A stretch of DNA of 64,000 nucleotides from Ascaphus truei. Its lineage: Eukaryota > Chordata > Amphibia > Anura > Ascaphidae. Shown piece after piece: positions 1-11,005 of this stretch. The notes below the pieces were generated by a model. The model was not told the DNA's origin. It did no database searches and saw nothing but the letters and a program-made list of their open reading frames with translations. Location: positions 49,092,629-49,156,628 of the forward strand of contig CM071570.1 of assembly GCA_036426205.1 (NCBI GenBank). Direction: 5' to 3'. The position numbers and the translations under genes are program-made. Each line of letters begins with the position of its first letter. Position 1 is the stretch's first letter.

Positions 1-589
1 GGGACTCAGAGCATACAGCCACTCCCCTCCATACATAGGGCACCTCACCATGATGTGAGGGAAAACCTCCATAACTACTGCTGGCATACCTGTACTTCCC
101 AGGACTTACTGCCAACAGAGAGAAAGTAATATACCATTATTATGCATGGCTATATACTTATTTTTCAAACAATGAAAAAAAGTGTTTTATTCAGAAAAGA
201 GAAATGTAAAACTGGACTGGATTACCATGTTCTAACAAAATGAATCCTACATTTGCTTAATCCAGCAACATTTTAACAAATAACTCATAAACAGGTTAGT
301 TCAAAATACAGTACTCCGAAACAGACAATCTCACTGCGATCGGCCGAAAATACCTATTGTCCCCCACCCTATAGGAGATGGTGTTGCTACTGGTCAATTC
401 TGTGGCTGCTGGTTCATACCTGAGTGGTAAGCAGGAGGCAGGAGATCTCCGCGATGTTGCTAGTCTAACATTACAGCTACTTTGTAATCCTGGCCTGGAA
501 AAGACATGGTCTATGTGTATTTCCCTTTTCTTGTCACAGGTTCCAAAGCTGTTTTTAGTGACTGAAAAAGGCAGCCATATTTCCAAGAC

Positions 590-682
590 CATAAGGGGCT
601 TATTCTATATACGCTAAATCAGCAGAATATGCCACTTTTGGCCCAAATAGACATTGGCAGATATAGAATAAGCCCCTACTTA
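590..682. repeat. Short hairpin repeat (MITE-like)
   Basis: A perfect 16-bp inverted repeat (595-610 and 661-676, GGGGCTTATTCTATAT and its complement) encloses about 50 bases. No target-site duplication is obvious and no coding sequence is present. The flanking bases 1-590 show nothing I can assign. Confidence 0.5.
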
Positions 683-719
683 TTAAATGCTATAGCATTT
701 GAAAGTGAGGGAAAATAAA

Positions 720-1870
720 TGCCGAGTGCCTTTATTTATTTATAAAATGTTTTACCAGGAAGTACAAGAAGAGCCAAACAGAAACACAAAAGGGCACTAT
801 ACAGTACCTCACTTAAAAAAAGGTTGTGTTTCTGTTTGGCTCAATAAATTAGATTATTTGAAAATCTGTTGTGCCTTGCGTAGCCCCTCGTCTTGTACTG
901 TTGGATCAGCTGCAGGCTTTTCTTTATTTGGTATGCAGCATTTACCATTTTTCATATTACCAGGAAGTAATACATTGAGAGTTACCTCTCATTTTCAAGT
1001 ATGTCCTGGGCACAGAGTTGTGATGACAATACATGATTACATGAAGTGAACAGGGTTAAGAACATTATACACTGGCGACACACTTTATTCGAGCTCGGCT
1101 AGTCCCACGAATTCGGGTATACTCGGGTGTATTGAGGTTTGTGACTGTTTTCTGCCCGAGTGCATTGCGTTATTTTCCAGGCAGGAATTGAAGCATTTTA
1201 TTCCCGCTGGCTGCAATACTGCACTGTATATATATATATATATATACTGCATTACAATTCATGAATTTATGCCATCTGGTAGACACGTGAAGCATTGCAG
1301 CCTATTAAATCCTAATCATTATCATTTAACAGATCAGCCGCCCGTCAGCCAGGCATGAACCATGGCTGGGAAGGCAAACGCAACGGGGCTTGTCTGAGGT
1401 GAGGAGCGGCGCATTCCAGGTCTCTGCCAGGTACATACTGGGTATTTGCTCGAATAAAGTGTGTCGCAGCAGTATTTAAAAACATTGCATGAACAGTTAA
1501 ATATAATATGTTATCGGCATATGTAACAGTAACAGACCAGTTTAAAATGTGATACAGCTTTAGTTTTGAAAGAACTTAGACTGGGGATGGCTTTAAGAGT
1601 CTCAGGTAGATTGTTCCAGTCGTGAAGTGCACGGTTAGAAAAAGTGGAGCGGACGGATTCCTTGTTAAACCTTGGGACCATGAAAAGTCATTTGGCGTCA
1701 GATCTCAGGTGATGAAGTGCTGCGTGTTACGGGTGAGGAGCCTGTAGCTTGCTCGGAAATAATTTGAAAGCAAGACAGGAAAAATTAACTCTGTGCCTAG
1801 ACTCAAGTAATGGCCAAGCTAGTTCTTTGAGCATTTCACAGTGATGTGTGTTGTAGTTACATTGGAGGTC
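720..1870 (-). mobile_element. LINE 3' end (family 1), interrupted by a MITE
   Basis: Minus-strand 3' end of a non-LTR retrotransposon. The 3' terminus near 720-760 (read on the minus strand as CTTCCTGGTAAAACATTTTA followed by an A/T-rich tail) matches those of the copies at 13.2 kb and 14.7 kb. The same order of sequence is found at 13225-13790, which shows that 1070-1472 is an insertion here. Bases 1480-1870 carry the degraded C-terminal coding region that is better preserved at 13399-13659. The element continues into the reverse transcriptase remnants at 2512-5260. Many stops and frameshifts make it inactive. Confidence 0.75.
1070..1472. mobile_element. TA-flanked MITE inserted in the LINE
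   Basis: A non-autonomous DNA transposon of 403 bp. Both ends carry the same terminal inverted repeat core, GCGACACACTTTATTCGAGC, preceded by CACTG on the left and CTGCT on the right, with TA on each side (1068-1069 and 1473-1474). The neighbouring LINE sequence resumes across it when compared with the uninterrupted copy at 13.3 kb. Related GC-rich copies lie at 12554-12913 and at 60219. The TA duplication suggests a Tc1/mariner-type mobiliser, but no transposase is present and the superfamily is not certain. A (TA)n run at about 1208-1226 is internal. Confidence 0.75.
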
Positions 1871-2511
1871 TGTAGACAGACGTTCACAGAGGTACACAAT
1901 TGGAGGCTTTTATAAGGTGAAAATATAAAAGGCTTTATTGTGCCTTTTCCATTTCATCAGGAAATCATCCAAACAAAGGGGGGGGGGGGAACAAAGCTTC
2001 TATTCACTTGGGAGTATCTCTAGTGAAAATACCATGCAATTAATTCACAACTCCCTAAGTCAAGCATGTCTCGCAGCCCCAAAACATATAGCATGAAATA
2101 AGCAGATATAAGCAGTCTCTTAATAATGAAAGTCTTATCTGTTTCTTGCTGTAGAGTAAGCTTCTCTGCTCTCCTGGAACCGCACCCGTGTGTGCACAGA
2201 AAATATCAGCATCCAGGTTTAGAAGTCTTATTTGGTGTCTTGCAATCAGCTATGCTGGGCAGAGCTCAAGACCGGTCAGCTCCAGAGATGTGTGTTCTCT
2301 TGGTCAGTCTCTCCTGGGAGACTCAAGAACACTGCTCTGTCTCTCCAAAGGTCAGCTCTCAGTCAGAGCTAAGGAGTCACTTCCTGTCTCAACAGACAGG
2401 CTTTTGTAAGCAATCAGGCAGGTGGTGTTTATTAATTGACTACCAGCAGTTAACCACCACACTGCTAGATTAAAGGCACATTACTTGAACAGGGATTACT
2501 CCCCTGTTACA
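1871..2511 (-). mobile_element. Solo LTR A inside the LINE
   Basis: A long terminal repeat of about 640 bp with TG...CA ends: TGTAGACAG on the plus strand and ...CCCTGTTACA at the right. AGGT occurs just outside both ends (1866-1869 and 2512-2515) and may be the target duplication, although the left copy sits one base away from the TG. Read on the minus strand it starts TGTAACAGGGG, like LTR B at 3826-4911, so both belong to one family. It separates LINE 3' sequence (before 1870) from LINE reverse transcriptase sequence (after 2515). A poly-G run sits at about 1980-1990. No internal gag/pol remains. Confidence 0.6.
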
Positions 2512-5260
2512 AGGTGAAAGCGGCATATTGAGTTGTAGAGGGTGTCTAGTTTCCTAAGGTGAGTTTGGGGTGCTGCACCATATACTATGCCCCCATAGTC
2601 TATAATTGGCATTAACATCTGCTGTGCAATGTGCTTTTTGACCAGTTGGCTTAGGGAGGATTTGTTTTTATAAAGTACATCTAATTTGGCATAGGTTTGG
2701 AATGTCAGGGTATCAATGTGCAACCAAAATGTTAAAAGGGAGTCAAACACTATTTGTCTAGATATTTAAAACTAGTGATAGGGGCTAGGGTGGTACTAGA
2801 ATTGGTTCTGATCTGTAGCTCAGTCTTTGGTAGCTTTAGAAATTTAGCTGTGGTCTCAAATAGCATTGTTACAGTCTTGTCAGTGTTTTAAAAAATTGTT
2901 TTGGGAATCTCAAACAATCAGTGTCCAAAAATCTCAAACAATCAGTCTCCAAAAATCAGATTGAAGTATGTGTCCAAGGTGAGGATAGGGCTGTGTGCAT
3001 ATAAGATTGTGTCATCCACTTATATTTGCATTGAAGCTCCCTCACAACCTGTAGGTAGATCATTGATGAAGACTGAAACTAGTAGGGGCTCACGAACAGA
3101 GACATTCAGAACACTGGAGGTGATTTTCGAGGGGTTGAAGTTAGAACCTGAGATAGACACATGTTGAGATTTACCCAATAGGTATGATTGAAACCAGTTT
3201 AAAGCATGTTCCCCTATTCTGTAGCACAGGAGCTTGTTTAACAAGATAACATGATCAAGAGTATCGAAAGCCTTTGCAAAATCTAGGAATATTGCACCAG
3301 TAAGTTGTCCCAGTTTCATTTCACATTGAATCACATTGCAAACTTTTAGGAAGGTAGTTACTGTACGGTGAAGTGTTTGAGGCGAAAGCAAGATTGGAGT
3401 TGGCTAAGGAAATTTGTCTTGATATAGTAATCACTTAATTGAGAGTGGACACAATTTTTTCATGACTTTGTTAATATTGGGAGAAGAGAGATTGGCCTGT
3501 AGTTTGAGACAGTGTGTTTGAGACCACGTTTGAAGATTCGGAAAACTCTGGCAGTTTTCCAGGTCTTAGGGATATGGCCTGCCGACAAAATAGAGTTGAT
3601 TAGGGAAGCAAGCGGTATGGTAATGGCTGGGGGCACTGAGTCGTAGGTCAGGTCCATATTGACTGCATCGTTGTAATTTGAAGAGCGCTTGTGTAATCTC
3701 CTCTTCAGATACTGGACCAAATGTGTGGGCTGTGTTGAGAGAGGGTGGGGCTATAAGTGTTTTCTCAGATTAAGCTTCATGTTTGTAGTTTGGGTTGCTC
3801 TTTGCTAATAGGGAAGTAGCACACCTGTAGGAGACGAGTTCAGAGGTACAACCGGGAAGACATATTTGGGGAAATAAACCATGGCTTTTATTCAGCCCAT
3901 AGCTTCAAACAATACATTTTTAAGAAAGCAAAAAAATAAGCAGACTGCCTACCCCTTTGTAAAGGATAACTCGCATCCCAGTCACTCTCTGCAGGGTTGG
4001 GAGGGTAGACCTGTGGCCAACCTCTGACGCCATAGTTCAAAGAGGTACCTGTAAGCTGGGGCCCTTTATATCAGTGTCCGGGTCTGGGTGGGTGTCTGTT
4101 GGGAGCCATCTTCTGGCAGGTTTCAGGGTCCGGTGTAAATGTATAATTCTTTTATGCCTGTCCGCGACTCGGAAGCTCTCCCGGGAGATGTATATTCAAT
4201 GTGTGGGCAGAGAACAGCAGGCCTGGAGTCGAGCAAAATGAACGAGACTCATGCAGCTCTGTATCAAATCACTGGACTGTTTATTAGAGATTATAAGCAG
4301 GGTTATATAGACAAAAAGTGTCCCAGAGGTATTTTGCTGAAGCGTCTTAGATGTATTTGCTGACGTTCTCTCTACCTGATTTATACTAGCATAGATTAAA
4401 TGTTGCTTACATTTGTACATTACACTTATTTCTAGAGAGTGAGAGGAGTAAGAAAAAGGGGGGGTGGGAGTATGAGGGAGAAAGGCTTTGTTTATAAAAA
4501 GCTAACATTCTTCCCTTATCTGTAGGGCTGAAAGTTCTGGGAGTCTTGCCAGAGCACCTGGTCAAGTTTTTTTAAAGCAGTACATACATTAAAAGTAAAA
4601 CTGGGACAAGGGGAGACAAAATGGTTGCTGAAATATATATTAACATCCTGTGTCCTGGAGTAGAGGGTTTGGTTTCTGGGGATCTTGCTAGCAGCACAGT
4701 CCTGTGTTCAAGACAACTGTTTCTGTCAATCTCTTGTGGCAACTTAAACTTGTGCTTAAGCGATCTCTCCTCCAGTTAAGCAGGAGGCTTTTCTACCTGA
4801 CTGATGAGCCAGGTGGAGACTGACTAATTGTCTCTAGATGCAATTATCCAGCTCCCTGCTGGACTCATCAGCCAAATACAGGCTATAGACAGGGGTTAAG
4901 GCCCTGTCACAGCACGCCACAAAGTATTCATTGAATGCGTTTTCAATGTCAGTGGGATTTGTCAAAGTAATGTCATCCTTTTGGAAATTAGATGGTTGTT
5001 GGTGGCTGGGAAGGTGGAATATATTGTTGATGACCTTCCAGAAGTTAGCTGGATTTGATGTATTCTTGTGAAGATTGTCAGAGTAATATTGGGCTTTGCG
5101 TGCGTTGCTTGCCTTGTGCATGTATTCTGCATGGTAGTGCCAGTTACTTTGTAGCTTTTCCACAAGGCATCCCTAAAATGGTAAAGTGCAATAAGGTCGG
5201 TTGTAGCCCATGGAAGGTGGGGCCCTACCATACTTTTATTCTGAGTAGCAGAGCATGGGT
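2512..5260 (-). pseudogene. LINE reverse transcriptase remnant, split by an LTR
   Basis: Broken open reading frames on the minus strand follow the normal order of a CR1/L2-type ORF2 from high to low coordinates. The linker before the RT is at 4916-5231 (FNEYFVACC at its end). The RT N-terminus is at 3460-3720 (SNYRPISLLPIL, with WKTARV before it). The RT core is at 3020-3391 (GAIFLDFAKAFDTLDH, then HALNWFQSYL and FINDLP). The C-terminal region is at 2520-2750 (LMPIIDYGGIVYGAAPQT, then LDTLYNSICRFHLVTG). Coding sequence continues across the LTR B insertion: FNEYFVAC joins directly to the sequence left of 3822. The catalytic F/YADD box is not preserved where expected, and stops break every block. 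It is a fossil. The family name (L2 or a close CR1-group clade) is inferred from motif wording only. Confidence 0.8.
3826..4911 (-). mobile_element. Solo LTR B inside the LINE
   Basis: An element of about 1.09 kb with TGTAGGAGACG at its left end and ...CCCTGTCACA at its right end. GCAC occurs outside both ends (3819-3822 and 4912-4915), a candidate 4-bp target duplication if three bases at the left are counted with the element. On the minus strand it begins TGTGACAGGG, as in LTR A. Removing it rejoins the LINE reading frame on either side, which shows it is a later insertion. No tRNA-primer site or polypurine tract is seen, so it is probably a solo LTR. An open stretch at 4139-4420 on either strand has no recognisable product. 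Confidence 0.6.
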
Positions 5261-5850
5261 ATCACAGAGTTTAAAGAACTCTGTTTGGAAATAATCAAGC
5301 ACAGAATCGGGGTCAGGTATCAAGTCAATTCTGTACCAAGGCAGTTGGTAAGATCAGCTGGAAACTATTGTGGGTTAAAGTTTCTACATTGTGAGTAGAA
5401 CTTTAGGGTATGGAAGACTTTCTACAAGATTACATCTTTAAATTGTAATGATGTAGTAATCACAGAAATCTTGGCCTTTTTGATTAGTCTAGTGAGAACT
5501 GAACTTGGGAAGTATAAAAGAGTATAAAAGACCTCACCAATATGCATTATGCTGAGTAAAGACAACATTTTTAGCACTAAAAAATAAAGAACTGTTTCTG
5601 AAACAATACTTTGGTTGTGGGAAAATTTTATTTTTTCCTCACTCCCAATCTTGTTCGTTCAAAAAAGTGATGAATATGGGTAATTCTGGTTTGAAGAGCA
5701 CCAGGCTTAGAGGAAGATGATGGTCTAATGTAGATGAACTTGCCTGGGAGCATAATATGGCAGTACATATGTAGTCAACCTTATTGCGACTTTAAATTTT
5801 AATTGCTCATCATGTACAGTATATCGCACTTGTGCACAGAATTGTGTGTT
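5260..5850. other. Unassigned A/T-rich stretch
   Basis: About 590 bases with no open frame of note and no repeat I can name. It may hold the decayed endonuclease part of the LINE that ends near 5260, but I see no endonuclease motif. Confidence 0.3.
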
Positions 5851-5851
5851 G

Positions 5852-6625
5852 TATTGTATTGTATTGTATGTCTTTATTTATATAGCGCCATTAATGTACA
5901 TAGCGCTTCACAGTAGTAATAAATGGGGTAATCAAATAAATAACAGATAATATAAATAACAGATCATGGGAATAAGTGCTTTAAACATAAAAGTAACATT
6001 AAGGAAGAGGAGTCCCTGCCCCGAGGAGCTTACAGTCTAATTGGTAGGTAGGGAGAACGTACAGAGACAGTAGGAGGGAGTTCTGGTAAGTGCGTCTGCA
6101 GGGGGCCAAGCTTATGTATCGTGTTCAGAATATCCACAGTGCTATTCATATGCTTCTTTAAGCAAGTGTGTCTTAAGGTGGGTCTTAAAGGTGGGTAGAG
6201 AGGGTGCAAGTCGGGTACTGAGGGGAAGGGCATTCCAGAGATGTGGGGCAGTCAGTGAAAAAGGTTTAAGGTGGGAGAGGGCTTTAGATACAAAGGGGTA
6301 AAAAGAAGACATCCTTGAGAAGAATGCAAGAGTCGGGATGGTGCATACCGAGAAATTAGGGCAGAGATGTAAGGAGGGGCAGAAGAGTGTAAAGCTTTAA
6401 AAGTGAGGAGAAGAATGGAGTGTGAGATGCGGGATTTGATCGGAAGCCAGGAGAGGGATTTCATGAGGGGAGATGCTGAGACTTATCTAGGAAAGAGTAG
6501 AGTGATTCTGGCAGCAGTGTTTAGGATAGATTGTAGGGGAGACAGGTGAGAGGCAGGAAGGCCAGACAGCAGGAGGTTACAGTAATCAAGACAGGAGAGA
6601 ATGAGGGCTGAGTAAGAGTTTTAGC
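5852..6625 (-). mobile_element. L2-like LINE 3' end with TTGTA tail (minus)
   Basis: Minus-strand 3' portion of an L2-type LINE. Reading from 6625 downwards, the C-terminal ORF2 region is recognisable: LDYCNLLLSGLPASHLSPLQ, LNTAARITLL, then SLSWLPIKSRISHSILLL (6252-6464), and after a stop LWNALPL..., FKTHLKTHLLKEAYE (about 6150-6250). The 3' UTR contains the conserved stretch that reads TTAGACTGTAAGCTCC, and the element ends with GCGCTATGTACATTAATGGC and a short (CAATA)n tail, seen on the plus strand as repeated TTGTA at 5852-5868. Stops at several points make it a fossil. The same family occurs at 8600-9118 in the opposite direction and at 52830-53120. Confidence 0.75.
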
Positions 6626-7060
6626 AGTGTTAGCATATCGTGTTAGTGGTTTTGCGCAATGTGTGACTCAATTAATCAGTTTCTGTCACTGTTTTTGCAA
6701 CCTTTTACTATTTTATCGAATGCTAGGTTTCCCCTATGCCTATACTTAGTATATTTAACATACAACCAGCAATAATGGATTACTATTTTCCTTTGTTGTG
6801 ACTCACTCAAAACAATCCAAATTATTTATTTTTAGATTGTATTTTTTTTTAACATTATGAGTACATTATACACATAAAAGAATAGTTTTAACACTTTAAC
6901 AGACACCGTTGGGGTTTTGTGCCAATTTACTCTCCTGTTGATCTATTTAAAGTGCCGCCCATCTTCTTTTTCAGACGTACACTATTTTGCTAGCCAGATC
7001 TGTGTTACTTTCTCTGATCTCACGTACAGTATTTCACCTCAAAGTTATTTTATCTCCTCA
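6626..7060. other. Unassigned A/T-rich stretch
   Basis: A/T-rich sequence without an open frame, repeat ends or recognisable motif. From 7060 to 7560 the composition becomes more G/C-rich and overlapping frames stay open on both strands (plus 7072-7515, minus 7230-7487). Neither product is recognised, and the minus frame is rich in Lys and Ala near its start. These frames are probably remnants of a repeat. Confidence 0.3.
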
Positions 7061-7789
7061 ACACAGTAACATTGGTGATGTCGGCTGAGTGTTGTGCCCT
7101 GAAAGTAGGGGGGGGGGCTGCCATTCACTCATCATGTGGTCACTCTGTGATCAGGTCATCATGGGGTGCTTTGAGGACACGTACTGGTCAATTTTGGGTC
7201 CTGTATGACTTTCATGGAGCATATCCAAGTCACATGCTCAATGCTTCAGCGCAGAAGACACCCAGTGTCCGAGCCAGGCTATATGGACATGGGGTGCATG
7301 GTTGGGGGAAGCTTGGGGCTTGTACAGGTATGATCGCCAAGGTGTTATTCTTGGCTCTTGGCTTTTTACCCTTGGTTGCAGCCAAGTTCTCTTTTCCAGT
7401 AGCCTTGCTCTTCCCACAAGTTTTAATAGGGGTCCGCCATCTCATTGTTGTAATAGGTACCATTTCTGCCAATATCTTTGCAGCCACGTTATCTCTTGCA
7501 GGTTTAGCCCCATAAAGTTGAGTGCTCGGCTCAAGTGCAACGGGAATTTGACAACTGTAATGTAAATTATCTGATAGACCATCTCCATACTTTTTATACT
7601 GTTCGTGTTTAATGCCTCAAATTCTCATTGGTTAATTGCTATAACATCACATGTGTGTGAAGATACAGTATACAATTGGTCAGAAAAAGTCCTCCAATGT
7701 TTAGCACCTCAACGATATTTACCTTGGAATTTGGCTGTACCAGAGAGGAGTATTGCAACAGCTATTGTACTATTCGACATCTACATCTG

Positions 7790-8007
7790 TGTCTGGTCTG
7801 CTCTAACTGTTTCCTTGGACAAAATAAACACGGAGTTCAGCCAAAACAATTGGACAAGAAAACTCACTGCTATAACTGCTTCCCTAAACAGCAGAAGTCG
7901 TGGGTTCTGATTCCGTCGGGCCTGGCAGTCTGGTCTGCTTTTACAGTTTCCTTTAACAAAATGACAAAGAAAATAAGCACGAAGTTCTGCCAAAAAAACT
8001 TGGCAAT
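7790..8007. repeat. Imperfect tandem pair, about 139-bp period
   Basis: GTCTGGTCTGCTCTAACTGT (about 7790-7856) recurs in diverged form as GTCTGGTCTGCTTTTACAGT (about 7929-8007). Each copy is followed by TTTCCTT..ACAAAAT..., an A-rich run and CGRAGTTC..GCCAAAA. Only two units are visible. Confidence 0.5.
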
Positions 8008-8599
8008 GTAAAGAGAGGGCAAATCTATAAAACAGATCCACCAGTGGCTTTGGCAATGTGGTATAAAAGTTTCTATGTATGCTATCCGTTATCATGCCAA
8101 TGGTTATCTATGTGACAGAAAAATATTTCCTCCAAAATACAAACCGTTATTACCTTTCTTTTATATTTTATGTACTATACTTTACATAGAATTCTGTACA
8201 GGTGTTTTTTTTAATTGTTTTCCTATTATACAGTATATTACTAGTGTAAGTGTATGGGGTGAACCCGAATTTGTGTTTGCTTGCCTTTTTATTTATCTGG
8301 CATGTTATGAAGATTGTGGACGAGTTAAGTCGTAAAAATGATGAACGTTGTGCTGGGGAGGTGAAAAGAACTATCCAAAACCAGAAATGAATACACATCT
8401 CGGAAAGCAGAATAAGCATGAAGCGATTGCTTGGGTGGAGATATGGCCCTACAGGTATAGTGCAATACATGACATTCATTCACAAGTCTTCAGAGTATCT
8501 GCACTTCTCTATATTTTCTACCTGTATGTTTGTATTTCGTCTGTTTATTATCATCCTTTATAGTACTGTATATAGTAGGCTGCTCGTATTAGAACTTGC

Positions 8600-9118
8600 T
8601 CTCAGTCTTATTCTGTGAACAAACATAACCAGTGTCATCTTATTGTTCCTGCTCAAGGATGTCTTCTCTCTACCCCCTTTGTATCTAAAGCCCTCTCCCG
8701 CCTTAAACCTTTCTCACTGACTGCCCCGCTTCTCTGGAATGCTCTTCCCCTCAATACCCGACTAGCACCCTCTATACCCACCTTTAAGACCCACCTTAAG
8801 ACGCACTTGCTTAAAGAAGCATATGAGTAGCACCGTGGCTAATACTATACACGATACATAAAGCTTAGCCCCCTGCAGACGTACTTACCTGAATGCCCTC
8901 CTACTATCTCTGTACGTTCTCCCCACAAATTAGATTGTAAGCTCCCCGGAGCAGGGACTCCTCTTCCGAAATGTTACTTTTTATGTCTGAAGCACTTATT
9001 CCCATGATCTGTTATTTGTATTATTAGTTATTTATATGATTGTCACGTGTAGTACTAATGTGAAGCGCTATGTACACTAATGCCGCTATATAAATAAAGA
9101 CATACATACATACATAAA
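8600..9118 (+). mobile_element. L2-like LINE 3' end with CATA tail (plus)
   Basis: Plus-strand 3' end of the same L2-like family as at 5852-6625. The coding remnant runs to the stop at 8828-8830 and reads ...GCLLSTPFVSKALSRLKP, then LLWNALPLNTRLAPSIPTFK and THLKTHLLKEAYE. The 3' UTR holds TTAGATTGTAAGCTCCCC, GAGCAGGGACTCC and GCGCTATGTACACTAATGCC, ending TATAAATAAAGACATACATA with a (CATA)n tail at about 9100-9118. The copy is 5'-truncated near 8600, the usual state of such LINEs. Confidence 0.8.
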
Positions 9119-10045
9119 GAATAAAACCTACATTAATCACATGATCATGGTTCACCCTAATCTTATTAATCATTGACTGATCACTTCTTTTGTTTTTCTG
9201 AAACCATTGTTGGGAAAACTGAATCTGTTAAGTGCACTCGAATTGTTGACCTTTCACTAAATGATTAATCATAAGTCCGCCAGGCACTACTAGGCAGCAC
9301 ACAACAAATGTTAGCTCTTTTGGCTGACACTATTGTTGTACAGTGGACAAGTTAGATGATCTGGGTGAAGGTTTCATGTAAACACCTTTACATTACAGAA
9401 ATCCTGAATTTTTATACTATGCCGGCCTGAAATTGCTCACAGCTAAACTCTGTGAATAGCATTCAAATGCCACCAATAAACTTCACAATCAGAAACATCC
9501 TTCCCTTTCCCCTGCACATGCCTAGGTAACAGTTGCCCAGGCAATAACAAAGGCGTTAGAGAAAATGTGTGACTGAGCCTGATAGGATTTCAGTAGGTAC
9601 ATAGGGGTGTAAAACACTATACACTCCCTGTTATTAATTAATATTCCCCTTGGTTTTGACCGCGTACACCCAATGACAAGGGATGTTAACAAACAGAAAA
9701 GAGTGAATCAGACTTGTGCTTGGTTGGAAGTGGGGAAGTGCACTTAGAGAGGTTTTCTATGGAGGATACCTTTCAGGAACTGCAGCCACCTTTCAATCAA
9801 GCTAAAGCATCCCCTGGAGGGGATGTGGGGAGCCATCTCATGCCAGGGAGTGGGCCCTGTTGTAATATTTGAAGGTATTGTCCATTTTGCACTTTATTAG
9901 CAAAAGTTGTGTAGTACACTTTTCTGCTATTCTGTAGCCTTAAACTCAATTTTGTGTACACTGACTGGTACAGTTCTTTTTAACATATAACCTTTTTTGT
10001 GTTTATTTTTCTCTCCGGCATAATGAACAAGAAATAGTTCCAGGA
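9119..10045. other. Unassigned intergenic stretch
   Basis: No long open frame and no terminal repeats seen. The sequence is ordinary A/T-rich DNA and may be unique or very old repeat. Confidence 0.3.
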
Positions 10046-10290
10046 TGTCATCATCACCCCAGTTTTTAGCACCCTATGTTGCTAAACATTTCCCATCTGT
10101 TCACTGTTTGATTGCAGCATAATGACCCTAAACACAGTGTGTCAGGAGGGTTTGTGTTGGAGAAAGGAAATATTTGGCCACGCACACCAACCGAATCTCC
10201 TGACATGAATCCCATAGAAATGGTATGAGCCTCTCTTAAATTCTCCACACAATCCAGGGGGGACAAAGAAAAGAACATCAACAAAAGAAA
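10046..10290 (+). pseudogene. Tc1/mariner transposase fragment
   Basis: From 10112 the plus strand reads LQHNDPKHSVSGGFVLEKGN, then WPRTPTESPDMNPIEMV, a stop at 10226-10228, then ASLK. This is the end of the DDE catalytic domain of Tc1/mariner transposases: the second catalytic Asp in the HNDPKH box and the third acidic residue in SPDMNPIE, about 34 residues apart as in DD34E members. The stop falls where the family normally has Trp after MV, so TGG to TGA is the likely change. The following bases still suit the family (KEKN). Upstream and downstream parts are lost or unrecognisable, so it cannot be active. Confidence 0.75.
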
Positions 10291-10795
10291 GTAATATAAG
10301 TGCAGATGTAAAAGTTACAATCTGATAAACTAATGAGATCCTTGGCTCATATAGAGTGCCTACTCACAGCGTGTGAATAATAAAAGCGTGACTCCAAATC
10401 AGTGGCAAATTCTTGGCATTAGTGTGTTTCAGGAGAGATGCCTCTCATTGTAGGAGAGAATATGCAGAAAAGAAGAAAACTTCCATAGCACAGGTCAATA
10501 AGTAAATGTGTTTTTATAGTTAAAAATAATGAATTCGCACTTACAATAAACACGATTATAAAAGGCAGGTATCACATAAATAGTGATGTCGTGAGATGAA
10601 CTGCTCACTGCCGCCATCTCCCATGACGCTGCTTGTCTGGAATATCCTCCCCAGCTGGTAGCTTCCTCGCTGGTATCGATTCCAGGCTCTGATACATCAC
10701 TACCGGTCTTGGCGGCGTCACATCCAGTTTTGGTACACAGCTTAGGAACGCGTTTGTGAGTGTCCTGCCGACAGCTTGCACCCACTCATATAAAG

Positions 10796-10997
10796 GATGG
10801 GACGCCACGTTGCCATGGCGATGCATCTCCAGATGCCGGCTCAACCAAGGTAAGTGAGGTGTACAGAGGCCTTCGCCGCTTCCCCGGCATTTAATTTAAG
10901 TGCCCACAGGAAGTGCGCAGGGCCTCTGTAAACCCTGCGCCCCTGCAGATAATCTCGCGCTCCCATGGGTGCACTCCCCCCAGTTTGCGCACCCCTG
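10796..10997. mobile_element. hAT-like element end
   Basis: About 200 bases homologous to 57420-57613. Both copies hold a GTTGCCATGG core, a CAGAGGCCTT box and a GGGCCTCTGTAA box, and end in CAGTTTGCG.ACCCCTG. On the other strand the end reads CAGGGGTGCGCAAACTGG, a typical hAT terminal sequence. The bases just outside, TCCTAGAG (10998-11005), fit the CTAG-centred 8-bp target preference of hAT elements. The other end was not found. Confidence 0.5.
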
Positions 10998-11005
10998 TCC
11001 TAGAG

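Noticed and set aside
1871..4911. A single provirus bounded by the two LTRs
   Set aside because: The sequence between them (2512-3825) is LINE reverse transcriptase, and the two LTRs differ strongly in length and sequence, so they are independent solo insertions.
7072..7515. A 147-codon plus-strand frame and an 85-codon minus-strand frame
   Set aside because: I recognise neither product. Both strands stay open and the flanks look like repeat remnants, so I do not call a gene.
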